From the NCBI GenBank assembly GCA_022842885.1, contig JALHOR010000026.1:1-57557 (forward strand): a stretch of DNA of 57,557 nt. Direction: 5' to 3'. Position 1 is the first letter of the stretch; each line of letters starts with the position of its first letter. Shown here piece by piece: positions 47,911 through 56,182 of this stretch. The DNA is from Anaerolineae bacterium (lineage in GTDB: Bacteria > Chloroflexota > Anaerolineae > Aggregatilineales > Phototrophicaceae). The notes under the pieces are model-generated. The model searched no databases. It saw only the letters and a program-made list of their open reading frames with translations, and had not been told where the DNA came from. The position numbers were made by a program, and so were the translations under genes.

Positions 47911-48192
47911 ATGGAACAAATGCAAAAACGCATCATCCGTAATCCCGAAAAATGGGTTGGGCGCTATGTTCGCCACATGGCAAATTGGCAAGATTTTCAG
48001 TGGGGCGATACCAGCAAATACGCGGTTTGTGAATGGACTGGCAAACTGATGATTGCGAGTGAGGATTACAGCCCGTCGTTTGAAGAAAGAGAAATTTTAG
48101 GGCGCTTATACGATGAGTGCTACTACTACAGCAGCGCGGGGTTTGCGGATATGTATCGGTATGCGATGAAACACCCGGAACGTATTCATTAA
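47911..48192 (+). CDS. Hypothetical protein from an isolated, operator-controlled unit
   Basis: 93 residues, aromatic- and Tyr-rich ('YDECYYYSSAGFADMYRYAM'), with 'NPEKWVGRYVRHMANWQDFQ' at the start. It is the only gene between a consensus promoter and a strong terminator, so it is expressed on its own, possibly in the lysogen. Its operator differs from all others here. No family recognised; a superinfection or defence role is only a guess. Confidence 0.65.
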   Translation: MEQMQKRIIRNPEKWVGRYVRHMANWQDFQWGDTSKYAVCEWTGKLMIASEDYSPSFEEREILGRLYDECYYYSSAGFADMYRYAMKHPERIH

Positions 48193-48212
48193 GCGACAAA
48201 TAAGCTAACGCA

Positions 48213-48240
48213 AAAAGCGCCTGCGGGAACAGGCGCTTTT
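48213..48240. terminator. Bidirectional intrinsic terminator
   Basis: AAAAGCGCCTG and CAGGCGCTTTT form an 11-bp stem with a CGGGAA loop; A- and T-tracts flank both sides. Confidence 0.9.
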
Positions 48241-48343
48241 ACCAACCACAGATTATCCTCAGTGAATCGTCTGCTGAGGATAGCACAAAAATCAAAAACA
48301 AACTATCCGGGCTGCGACGCTGATACGCAGAGAAAAAACTAAA

Positions 48344-48817
48344 ATGTACATGAATGGATATTGGAAACCAAGTGAAATTCACAATTTACATCAGCGCATA
48401 ATTGATAAAAAAATCTCGCCCTACGAGGCGGGAATCGGTTACAAGGAATTGGAAAAAATTTCCGAGATGGTCAAGCGGGAAATGAAAAACAAAGCAGGTG
48501 GTTACACGCTGAATAGCGAGGAGCTAGATATTTATGCAGAGCAGCTTCTTGAAGAAGCCTGCATCAAAGACAAGTTTCCCAGTCATAAAAGATATGTTAA
48601 ACCATTCCCGATTTTGCATATTTACCACGACGATGAATGCAGTATAGAAGGCATCGTTTACTTGCCGGGTCGCCGCGCTGAGGGTAAAACCTACAGCGTG
48701 ACGTATCGGGGTAGTTACAGTGATGAATTTCGCGCCAATGCGTTGGCGTGGATGCAGGGATTTTTAGAAGCTGCCCGCGAAAATCCAATTCTGTTTTTCG
48801 CAGAAAATGAGGAATAA
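48344..48817 (+). CDS. Hypothetical protein
   Basis: 157 residues. Helical N-terminal half ('SPYEAGIGYKELEKISEMVK') and a second half with beta strands ('EGIVYLPGRRAEGKTYSVTY') and a final helix. It overlaps the next gene by one base. No family recognised. Confidence 0.6.
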   Translation: MYMNGYWKPSEIHNLHQRIIDKKISPYEAGIGYKELEKISEMVKREMKNKAGGYTLNSEELDIYAEQLLEEACIKDKFPSHKRYVKPFPILHIYHDDECSIEGIVYLPGRRAEGKTYSVTYRGSYSDEFRANALAWMQGFLEAARENPILFFAENEE

Positions 48818-49245
48818 TGGCAAAAACAACGAAAATCCAAACTCAGGTTGCCACTAGCGTATATGATGAACTACTCGCCCGCGCTGGTGGCACAAAACAA
48901 TTGTCCGCCTACATTCGCCAGATATTGAACGACCATGTAGGTCAATCCGCCGCCGGCACTCAGGTGAAAAATGGCGGTACGCGGTGGCAGCGTCCCAAAG
49001 TTGGCGATGTCGTCACAATAAAACCAGAAGCGTGGCGGCTTTATGAAGCAGATGAAGCGCAGGATGTGCTACTCCTGTCAGGGAAACCAATCACGGTAGT
49101 ACGTCTGACACGATATGGCGTAATCGTGACCGATGGCAAAATTAGTCAGCTTGTCAAGTTTGCTGATTTGGTACGTGGGAATGATGATACCGCCGATGTC
49201 GGTGTTCGGCACGACTATTTGCAGCGAAAAAACACACTGGAATAA
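48817..49245 (+). CDS. Ribbon-helix-helix-like DNA-binding protein
   Basis: 142 residues. The N-terminal 'KIQTQVATSVYDELLARAGG' followed by 'TKQLSAYIRQILNDHV' fits a ribbon-helix-helix fold; the C-terminal half has beta strands ('VGDVVTIKPEAWRLYEADEA'), perhaps an SH3-like domain. Possible regulator of the local genes. It starts with the TAATGG overlap of the previous stop. Confidence 0.6.
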   Translation: MAKTTKIQTQVATSVYDELLARAGGTKQLSAYIRQILNDHVGQSAAGTQVKNGGTRWQRPKVGDVVTIKPEAWRLYEADEAQDVLLLSGKPITVVRLTRYGVIVTDGKISQLVKFADLVRGNDDTADVGVRHDYLQRKNTLE

Positions 49246-49258
49246 GGAGCGGAGCAAC

Positions 49259-49666
49259 GTGACCGGATTTGAAAAAAAGGTGGAAAATGAATATCGCCAG
49301 CAAAGCCATGAGATTCTGCTGGCGCATGCGGAAATTGTTTCAAAGCGCGTGCTAGATGACTGGCACGGCGCACCGGCAAACAAAACGCATGCAGCATATT
49401 TAGTGGAGCGGGAGGGGTTGTCGCTTGAATTGCAAAAAATGTGTTATCGGCGGCAAGGTTTTGAGGAGATGGTGGTAACAGGCGATTGGCGACGTGCCAA
49501 AAAGCCAGCGAAAGCGAGAGAAGTTAAGCCCGCGTGGATGTCAGAGTACCCACTGCTGGACGACCTGATTACAGACACCATCTGCCGGGTGTGCGGCTCA
49601 AGTCAATCCGCCGGGGCGATGTTTACTACGCTTCGCGGCGGCGACGTATGCGACGATTGTGTATAG
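49259..49666 (+). CDS. Hypothetical protein with C-terminal zinc ribbon
   Basis: 135 residues from GTG 49259 with AAGGAGCGGAG upstream; in-frame ATGs further 5' lie within the previous gene. Helical N-terminal part, then 'ICRVCGSSQSAGAMF' and 'GGDVCDDCV' (four-Cys ribbon). It overlaps the next gene by 19 bp. Confidence 0.6.
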   Translation: MTGFEKKVENEYRQQSHEILLAHAEIVSKRVLDDWHGAPANKTHAAYLVEREGLSLELQKMCYRRQGFEEMVVTGDWRRAKKPAKAREVKPAWMSEYPLLDDLITDTICRVCGSSQSAGAMFTTLRGGDVCDDCV

Positions 49667-49872
49667 ATGAGGGCGAAAAAATAAGTAGGCTTTACAAACA
49701 CCTCGTTACTAAAAAATGCCTTGTTTGCGAGACAGCATTTTCGACGAGAGTGATAGACAAAAAATATTTCTCACCAGCTTGCAAAAAGAAGATGCACAAT
49801 CGCAGATACTATCAGTCGCACGTCAGCGAGATTATCCAGCGCGTGCTACACAATCGAAAAAATAAGGACTAA
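49648..49872 (+). CDS. Small basic zinc-finger-like protein
   Basis: 74 residues from ATG 49648. 'KCLVCETAFSTRVIDKKYFS' followed by 'ACKKKMHNRRYYQSH' has the CxxC ... C pattern of small phage zinc fingers, with a basic C-terminus. It is similar in style to the protein at 28418. An intrinsic terminator follows. Confidence 0.55.
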   Translation: MRRLCIDEGEKISRLYKHLVTKKCLVCETAFSTRVIDKKYFSPACKKKMHNRRYYQSHVSEIIQRVLHNRKNKD

Positions 49873-49883
49873 TCCTTAATCAC

Positions 49884-49910
49884 AAAGAGCGCCCGACGTG
49901 GCGCTTTTTG
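49884..49910 (+). terminator. Intrinsic terminator of the 48-49.9 kb genes
   Basis: AGCGCC (49888-49893) and GGCGCT (49900-49905) pair around a CGACGT loop, followed by TTTTT and G. Confidence 0.75.
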
Positions 49911-50035
49911 TTTGCCTATGAACAGCACGGATGAGCGAAAAAGCGTCACTCTGTGTCTGCCATATAAGGCGTGTTATACGACACGAGTAGTCTTTAAGCG
50001 CCATGACTAATTTCTATGGGTCACATCACCACAAC

Positions 50036-50057
50036 AAAAAACGGGCATTACGCCCGT
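50036..50057 (-). terminator. Intrinsic terminator of the late leftward operon
   Basis: On the minus strand ACGGGC and GCCCGT pair around GTAAT and are followed by TTTTT. It sits six bases after the stop of the last late gene. Confidence 0.8.
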
Positions 50058-50063
50058 CTGATT

Positions 50064-50702
50064 TTATTCGCCTGTATCGCTACCCGGAGAGCCTGTATAA
50101 GCTGTAGGTTCTACTGTGTCGTAAGTAAAATTAATAGGTTTACCGCCAACAGGCACAGTAGCAGTCAAAGAATTTTCACCTATAGGCGAAAATTCTTTAG
50201 GGAACAGTGAATGGATGCCACCTTTTACAAGCTGCGCCAGCAAATCATCACGCAGCCCTTTGGTACTGACCGCATAGCGTTCATAATTGTCAGCCGCATC
50301 GCGCAGCATTTGCCCCACCTTATCCAGCGGTATCATATCTTCGAGTGCCTTAGCACGTTCTTCCAAACGCAGCGCCCATGCTTCCTGCTGTTTAGCGGCG
50401 TTGCGGGTGTGCATGACAAAGGCTGTGCCAAAAATCCCCAGAATCACTACCCCTGCAACCACGACGAGATTAACCGTATCGCGCAGGGCATTGTTGCTGC
50501 CAACGACCAAATCCAGCAGCAAAGCAACTTCATCGGGGATAACTTCAGTAAGGGAGGGGTTCTCCGGCGCAATATCCTGAGTAGCTACGGGTTCAATTGT
50601 TGCCACAGGTTCGGCGGTACTATCCTGTGCGAACACGGGCAGCGTCAGCAGCAGCAACAACAGTGCTACCAACAAAATACGTTTAACAGCCGTGCGTTTC
50701 AT
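50064..50702 (-). CDS. Signal-anchor membrane protein, lysis candidate
   Basis: 212 residues from ATG 50702 (GGAGGATGAGC upstream), overlapping the previous stop region. An N-terminal hydrophobic signal ('ILLVALLLLLLTLPVFAQ') and low-complexity 'DSTAEPVATIEPVATQ' are followed by a second hydrophobic segment (about 78-100, 'TVNLVVVAGVVILGIFGTAF') and a charged helical region. An in-frame palindrome encodes 'SPIGEN' near the C-terminus. Position after the tail genes is where lysis proteins sit. No enzymatic motif is visible. Confidence 0.6.
   Translation of the reverse strand: MKRTAVKRILLVALLLLLLTLPVFAQDSTAEPVATIEPVATQDIAPENPSLTEVIPDEVALLLDLVVGSNNALRDTVNLVVVAGVVILGIFGTAFVMHTRNAAKQQEAWALRLEERAKALEDMIPLDKVGQMLRDAADNYERYAVSTKGLRDDLLAQLVKGGIHSLFPKEFSPIGENSLTATVPVGGKPINFTYDTVEPTAYTGSPGSDTGE
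50175..50190. repeat. SPIGE palindrome, copy 5
   Basis: TTCACCTATAGGCGAA inside the membrane-protein gene. The flanks extend the inverted repeat to 26 bp (50170-50195, GAATTTTC ... GAAAATTC). Read in the Ser-Pro-Ile-Gly-Glu frame. Confidence 0.9.
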
Positions 50703-50704
50703 GC

Positions 50705-51589
50705 TCATCCTCCAAAAAGACCTTGAATAACTGTGAACAATGCTTGCGCCGCCGGATTTTCCGCCAATGCGCTTAAAAATACCGCGATGCCAGTGCCGCC
50801 GATTGCCCCTATTGCCAGCTTGCGCCCTTCAAAAGCGCCTTTAAAAATGGCTTTGAGCGTGGCGATTTGGTCATCATAAACTTTTTTACGTTCTTGCCGC
50901 GTCACCGCTTCGGCGTGCAGCACCCCCACCATTTCGTTGAGCTTGTCAAATTGTGCGGGTATGCCGATATGTCCACTGCCGCCAAAAATATAATCACGCA
51001 CAGGTAACATGCGCGTGCTTAAATCCTCGATTATGACCGCATTGGCATTAATCGCCGCCGCCTGTTGGTCATCATGGTCTTCTAGTGCTGCTAATCGCTG
51101 CGCCTTACTATCCAACCGCTTACTCTGTGAGGATACACGGTCTCCTAGCGCCGCGACCAACGCCCGCATATCTGCCATACCGCTGGCGATGCTGGTCTGG
51201 ATAGTGGCAACATTGCTCTGAATACTGCCCGTTGTCGCCTGAAACAACTCCTGCGCGGTCTGCAACAGTTGGCGCATTTGTTTGATGTCAGCGGCGTTAC
51301 TACTGGCTGTTTTTTCCAACGCTTCCATTCGCCCGCGCAGATGAGCAATCTCTTGTTGCGCCGCGTTCAACTCCGTGCTGGTTTTGGCAAGCTCTTGGCG
51401 TAGCGCCGTGTCGCCGTCAATTTGTCGCCGTGTGGCTTCGCTCACTTCATCATGGGAAGCGAATGTTTCCATGAGGATACTAATTTCATGGCGCAGCGTA
51501 TCGGCAACTATCTTCGGTAGCTGCTGCTTGATATCCTCGATGATTGCCCCAGTCATCGCTTCTGTCATGATGCCTGCTGTCATAGTCAT
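50705..51589 (-). CDS. Long coiled-coil protein with C-terminal membrane segment
   Basis: 294 residues. About 60-200 are continuous coiled coil ('LRQELAKTSTELNAAQQEIA', 'IAHLRGRMEALEKTASSNAA'). The C-terminal 45 residues contain hydrophobic segments ('LAIGAIGGTGIAVFLSALA' and 'ALFTVIQGLFGG'). Such a layout suits a tail-tip or lysis protein anchored in the membrane, for example a holin-type or spanin-type protein. It starts 55 nt after the tail gene, from a good promoter at 51608. ATG 51583 is an alternative start. Confidence 0.6.
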   Translation of the reverse strand: MTMTAGIMTEAMTGAIIEDIKQQLPKIVADTLRHEISILMETFASHDEVSEATRRQIDGDTALRQELAKTSTELNAAQQEIAHLRGRMEALEKTASSNAADIKQMRQLLQTAQELFQATTGSIQSNVATIQTSIASGMADMRALVAALGDRVSSQSKRLDSKAQRLAALEDHDDQQAAAINANAVIIEDLSTRMLPVRDYIFGGSGHIGIPAQFDKLNEMVGVLHAEAVTRQERKKVYDDQIATLKAIFKGAFEGRKLAIGAIGGTGIAVFLSALAENPAAQALFTVIQGLFGG

Positions 51590-51592
51590 TAC

Positions 51593-51636
51593 TCGAATAT
51601 TTGTTCTACTATATCACATCTTTTTTACAGGCGCAA
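51593..51636 (-). promoter_or_regulatory. Promoter with GAAT-ATTT-GTTC element
   Basis: Minus-strand TTGCGC (51636-51631), 17-bp spacer, TATAGT (51613-51608), with TGTGA before it. TCGAAT-ATTT-GTTCTA (51593-51608) abuts the -10. It starts the putative lysis pair. Confidence 0.65.
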
Positions 51637-51643
51637 CTTTGTG

Positions 51644-53587
51644 TTACGCGCCAAACTTAAACGGTGTGATGGTCTCGTAAATATCACACACAAACAGCAC
51701 TTCGCCTTGCCCCGCCGCGCACGATACGACGATATCATGCACGGTTCGGAAGCCGCCCGATTTATTGACAATCTGCTCTGTAATGTCAATGGTGGTGTTT
51801 AAGTCGCTACCCGTGCTGCCAATTGGCGACGGCGTGACAGATACCCCGTTGACCGTGATGCTAATGTTGCCGGGTCGTGTGTTGTCCTTGTAAATACCAT
51901 ACACCAGCGGCGCAGGCGGGATGTCATGGCTATGCGCCGGGATGTTGACATCGTGACTGTGATTGTCTGCTGCCGATTCGGTGTAGATGTTAGGACCCGG
52001 CGTATAGATACTGCCGCCTGTTACCCGTATGCCGCCAATCTGAAAAAAAGTGCCGCCCCCGCTATCAGCAGACACTTGATAAACCGCTTCGTCCAACCCC
52101 CCCGCCGAAATTTGACTGCCTCTCATCATTAAATGTCTATGTGAACCATTTGCATTGCTGGTGGCAGTGCTGCCACCGCCGCTCTGACTGGTGACTGACG
52201 ACGCGGATTTTGCGGTAGATGTGAATGGTTGTGTTCGCACGCGCATCAACACGCGGTCAACGCTAAACGTGGCGTCGGTAAAAATAAGTTGCACTTTGGC
52301 GCTATTGCTGCTATCAATTTGGACTTGTTCTGGACCCGCTTGATAATGATTAATTGTCGGCTGAACCATCATGCCTTGTACACGCACTTGGTCAAGGCTG
52401 CCTAAAATTTTCTTGGCAACACTTTCCTCGTAGCGGTCTATGTTCGAGATTTCCAGTGATACACTGACACCACCGGGCGAGACATTTTCAGTGACGCTCA
52501 TCACCCAAAAATCCGCGTTGATATTGTGCGGCGGTGTAAATGAGCCATCGGCGCGAAGCACGGGTTCTTTATAAACCAAACGGATTTTGTCGCCGGGTCG
52601 AATGGTAACGGCACATTTTTTAATCGTGACAGAATAACTCTCTTGGGGGTCTTTGTAGCGTACCAACCATGCGGCTGCCGCGTCGTAGAGCGCGTTGGCG
52701 GCGCGTTCAATATCGGTGTCGTTGTTGCTGAGGGGTGCAATTTCCTTGAATTGCGCGAAGCGTTCAATAACGCCATATAAGGCGATACTGGCGCTGTCTT
52801 CAATATAATAAAGTTTTCGCCCCGCCGCTGTTGTAAAGCCAACGCTGTAAGGTGTTGTTCGCGTGCATTTTTCCAGCGTTAAGGCGCTATCCACATTTGT
52901 TCCTGCGCCTAGCACATACAGGCGATTGCACAGCGTCTCGCTGTTCACGCCCTGACGAATGCTGTCAATAAACGCAATCGTGTTATTGGTATACATCCCG
53001 GCGGTAATTTGGCGCGGGTTAATCAGTCGCAAGCCAACGGCTGTCCCAAACGTACCAACCTCGACAATATTGCTACCGGGCGTTTGCCTCAAATGAAGCC
53101 CCTGCAAGCCTGCCACATCTTGCAGTGCCTTTAACACCGATACCGCATCCATGCGGGTACTGATAAGGGTATTTATACTGCTGCTGGCGCTCCAACCCGG
53201 CACGAGTGCTGCTAAGGCGCTGGCAACATCAGCCACCGTCTGATTATTGTATTCACGCCGCAGCAACACCGAGACACGTTTCAATTCATCCAGCGTGTCA
53301 GGTCCCGACACACTAATTGACCACCCACCGCTGCCCGCCTGATAATTCATCTGCCTGATGATACCGCGCCCTAATTCCCGGCGTTGTCCCAAGTGATATA
53401 AATACAACCGCACGCGGCGTTCTTGTGCTAAAAGTTTTGCGGCGCGTTGGTCATGCGCCGGGATGTCAAACGAAATACTCCCCGCGCCATCCAAGCGCCG
53501 CTGCACCGATGCTGACATCAGCGTCGTTACGGGACCTTCGCCTAACCGCAGATTGTTGGCATCGTAAATATCGGCGTGCAAACGCAT
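51644..53587 (-). CDS. Tail hub / spike-like protein
   Basis: 647 residues. The N-terminal third resembles siphovirus baseplate hub/tail-associated proteins: 'SASVQRRLDGAGSISFDIPA', 'RRVRLYLYHLGQRRELGRGI' and 'GGWSISVSGPDTLDELKRV' (LysM-like hub). The middle has 'GDKIRLVYKEP' and 'ENVSPGGVSVSLEISNIDRY', typical of the hub's second domain. The C-terminal part (about 430-647) is Gly/Ser-rich with 'DNHSHDVNIPAHSHDIPP', a His-x-His-type pattern seen in fibre trimerisation regions. Probably receptor-contacting. Confidence 0.75.
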   Translation of the reverse strand: MRLHADIYDANNLRLGEGPVTTLMSASVQRRLDGAGSISFDIPAHDQRAAKLLAQERRVRLYLYHLGQRRELGRGIIRQMNYQAGSGGWSISVSGPDTLDELKRVSVLLRREYNNQTVADVASALAALVPGWSASSSINTLISTRMDAVSVLKALQDVAGLQGLHLRQTPGSNIVEVGTFGTAVGLRLINPRQITAGMYTNNTIAFIDSIRQGVNSETLCNRLYVLGAGTNVDSALTLEKCTRTTPYSVGFTTAAGRKLYYIEDSASIALYGVIERFAQFKEIAPLSNNDTDIERAANALYDAAAAWLVRYKDPQESYSVTIKKCAVTIRPGDKIRLVYKEPVLRADGSFTPPHNINADFWVMSVTENVSPGGVSVSLEISNIDRYEESVAKKILGSLDQVRVQGMMVQPTINHYQAGPEQVQIDSSNSAKVQLIFTDATFSVDRVLMRVRTQPFTSTAKSASSVTSQSGGGSTATSNANGSHRHLMMRGSQISAGGLDEAVYQVSADSGGGTFFQIGGIRVTGGSIYTPGPNIYTESAADNHSHDVNIPAHSHDIPPAPLVYGIYKDNTRPGNISITVNGVSVTPSPIGSTGSDLNTTIDITEQIVNKSGGFRTVHDIVVSCAAGQGEVLFVCDIYETITPFKFGA

Positions 53588-54030
53588 TAGAGACTGTTCC
53601 CTAGCAACATGGTTAGCAGTGAAATAAAATCCTGCTGCTGCTGCTGAGGTGCTTGGCGTAGGGCATTGACCAACTTGTTATACCGCTGAACCATTTTTGC
53701 ATCACCGCTCATTGCCCCAACACCCGCGCTGATGAGATACGCCAGTTCGGGATATTCGGCGCTATCGAGTTGATTCAGCATTGCCAGCCAAATATTAGCC
53801 ACTGTTTTGCTAGAAGCGTCGTTAGACAGTTTCATCCAAAACACAGTGCCGTCCGTAACCGTTTGCCCTGCTTCAAACAACACCAACAAGTTCTGTTCGA
53901 TCACAATACTGGCATCAACATCCAGAGGGATGTGACATTCTGCACGCCGATACACCCCCGCCTCGCGCAGTAATACTAACGCTGTGTGGTGGCGCGTGCC
54001 TTCAATAATGCGCTCTGTCAGATATTCCAT
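53587..54030 (-). CDS. Hypothetical tail-region protein
   Basis: 147 residues. 'ERIIEGTRHHTALVLLREAG' and 'ANIWLAMLNQLDSAEYPELA', then a helical end with a Gln run ('QAPQQQQQDFISLLTMLLGN'). It lies between fibre and hub genes, with a coupled stop/start to the hub. GAGGG precedes the start. No family recognised. Confidence 0.55.
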   Translation of the reverse strand: MEYLTERIIEGTRHHTALVLLREAGVYRRAECHIPLDVDASIVIEQNLLVLFEAGQTVTDGTVFWMKLSNDASSKTVANIWLAMLNQLDSAEYPELAYLISAGVGAMSGDAKMVQRYNKLVNALRQAPQQQQQDFISLLTMLLGNSL

Positions 54031-54040
54031 TGCAACCCTC

Positions 54041-56182
54041 TCACAATAATTTCACAACAGCAGTAATGTCTTGGGTGCTGCCAATAAAATTCTTAAAGCT
54101 GGTAGTGGTATTCTGGTTTGCCGCGCTACCATCTCCAAATTGCACTCCAATATTTGCTCCGCCTGACCACAGCCCTAAAGATGGCTTTTGATCATAAACC
54201 ACGCCCGGCGCAGTTAATTCAAATATCGCGTCTTTGCTTTCGGCGTTCCATGTGGCAGACGACTCCGATTTCATTTCGCCCCCAGATAACGAAGGCGAAC
54301 TGCTGTCCGCTGCCCATTCGATATAGTTTTCGCCGCTTGCGGCTCGGTCTGTGGACAGCACCACATGGTACGTCCCTGCACTTAAAGTAAAGTTTGTTGC
54401 AAAATCTACAATCACATCGCCATCGCTGGTTGAAACACCGCTTTCGGCAAATGTAGCAGTAGCATTTACATTCGCCAGTGTTCCCGACGCACTTCCGCCG
54501 CTGTTGGTTTCAATTCGCACGGGTGCTGTGCCAGCCGGAGAGCCGACTTTACGCAGCCGTAAAATCACGCGGTCAATATCGCTATTGCTGGCGAGAGTAA
54601 ACGACTGCGATAATTTGTCTTTGGTGGTGGTTGCGCTGGTTGTTACAGTACAGCGCAAATCGGCGTTCCCGCCTAGCCCGCCCCACGTATTTGCGCCATC
54701 CACGTCTTGTTTTAGTACGCCATTGGCATACGGGTTGGCTGTGTTGTACACAGGTTGGTAATAATTCCCGGTTGACTGCGCTGGCACGCTCAACACCAAC
54801 CAATAGGTTGTGCCAGTGACCAGTTGAACACCATTGGTTACTGTGATGATGTTGTCGGATGAGGGGGTAATCGTGTGAGTGCCGGATTGCAACACGGTTG
54901 CTGAGGGTATCGTAGTGTTGTTTGTGCGAACTTCCCATGTGAGCGCCCCAGTTGGCGATCCGAAGTTTGAGCCAATATAAACTGTAATTTGCGACAACAC
55001 TCCGGTAGTCACCTGAAAGGATTGCGCCAACCGATACTCAGAGCCACCACTATCCCCTAAAACAGCACCGGTAATCCCGCCGCTGTCTATGGTTGTTGTG
55101 CCACCAGCGCCCGTCGCACCACGCAGCGCCACGCGGCTATCCTGATTACCACTGCCATACGCAACAATTGCCGCCCCCGCTTCGGTGCTACTCAAATAAG
55201 CGTGTATCTCGCGTGAGCGTGCCTGCGGGTCATTTACATGGGTAATGGTCATAAACGCCGCGTTTGCTAACGATTCGCGCTTCAAAAATTCAATCGGATG
55301 AAATGGTTCGACCATGATTTTGCTGGTGGCAGTGGCATACCCAATTTTGATAAGCTGGCGCTGCCCACCCCCCGCAGAAACAGTGGGCTTGGTTTGCGTG
55401 ATACCCCCCGCCGTGCTGCTGAGATACACATCTGCCCACGCCGTAAGCCCGCTAAATCCGGTTACTTCGCCATCTACCCTTGCTGTGCCGCTGGCATTGG
55501 TAGCAATGCCGCCCGTCTGCGTGACAAAACCGCGTTTTAAGCCGATTTTGGTCACATCGTCATTGTCGGCTTTGTACCATTTGTTATCGCTGGTATTCAG
55601 GAAGATATAATCGCGCTGCGCTAGGTTTTCTCCGGCTGTAACAGTGAGGTCTTTGGGCAATGCGCCCCCTGTGCCGGGCGGCGCTGGCGTGTAATCAGTC
55701 CCGTTCCACGTAGGCACATCGCCAATACTAGCGCCTGTTCCCACCAACGCCTCAAGCGGCACAGCGCAATTGCTGGCAAGCGTTTTGTTTTGCAGCGTCC
55801 CCGCGCCCGTCGGTGTAACATAATCCGTCTCGGCTACCGCTGCTGACACTACCCCGCTGGCAAGTTTGGGGATACCTGAAATCGCGCTCGTGTTTGCACC
55901 CGCCCCACCATTCGCCGGGGGCAACGTGCCGGAAAAATAAACTTCAACTTGCTTGCCGTGAGTTACATCGGTTGCTTCTTTTGTTGCAATCGGAGCAACA
56001 GGCTTGATGGCGTTAATGAGCGATTTAACGTGTGTATCGTCATCGGTGGCGGCAACATTGCCCTCGCGCAGATAGGTTTGGGTGCTGGTATGCGCCAGCA
56101 CAAAATCGGCGGCGTCAATATCTTGCCCATCCACCAGCGCGCTGATGTCAACTGCGATAGCTGTCTTTAATCTTGTGGTCAT
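54041..56182 (-). CDS. Tail fibre-like protein
   Basis: 713 residues from ATG 56182 (ATGA overlap with Dit); a TTG at 56188 is possible. The N-terminus 'LVDGQDIDAADFVLAHTSTQ' and 'GTLPPANGGAGANTSAISGI', followed by 'YVTPTGAGTLQNKTLAS', are typical of fibres that attach to the distal tail. The central 'AGENLAQRDYIFLNTSDNKW' region and C-terminal beta repeats ('SFTLASNSDIDRVILRLRKV') form an elongated, Gly/Ser/Thr-rich body. It would bind the host surface. No depolymerase motif is visible. Confidence 0.8.
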   Translation of the reverse strand: MTTRLKTAIAVDISALVDGQDIDAADFVLAHTSTQTYLREGNVAATDDDTHVKSLINAIKPVAPIATKEATDVTHGKQVEVYFSGTLPPANGGAGANTSAISGIPKLASGVVSAAVAETDYVTPTGAGTLQNKTLASNCAVPLEALVGTGASIGDVPTWNGTDYTPAPPGTGGALPKDLTVTAGENLAQRDYIFLNTSDNKWYKADNDDVTKIGLKRGFVTQTGGIATNASGTARVDGEVTGFSGLTAWADVYLSSTAGGITQTKPTVSAGGGQRQLIKIGYATATSKIMVEPFHPIEFLKRESLANAAFMTITHVNDPQARSREIHAYLSSTEAGAAIVAYGSGNQDSRVALRGATGAGGTTTIDSGGITGAVLGDSGGSEYRLAQSFQVTTGVLSQITVYIGSNFGSPTGALTWEVRTNNTTIPSATVLQSGTHTITPSSDNIITVTNGVQLVTGTTYWLVLSVPAQSTGNYYQPVYNTANPYANGVLKQDVDGANTWGGLGGNADLRCTVTTSATTTKDKLSQSFTLASNSDIDRVILRLRKVGSPAGTAPVRIETNSGGSASGTLANVNATATFAESGVSTSDGDVIVDFATNFTLSAGTYHVVLSTDRAASGENYIEWAADSSSPSLSGGEMKSESSATWNAESKDAIFELTAPGVVYDQKPSLGLWSGGANIGVQFGDGSAANQNTTTSFKNFIGSTQDITAVVKLL

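Noticed and set aside
48280..48295. TAGCAC-AAAA-ATCAAA as another late element
   Set aside because: Only the left half matches and no gene lies downstream on that strand.
51820..51840. Possible sixth SPIGE copy (SPIGST in the tail hub)
   Set aside because: The DNA is not palindromic (CCAATTGGCGACGG) and shares only three residues.
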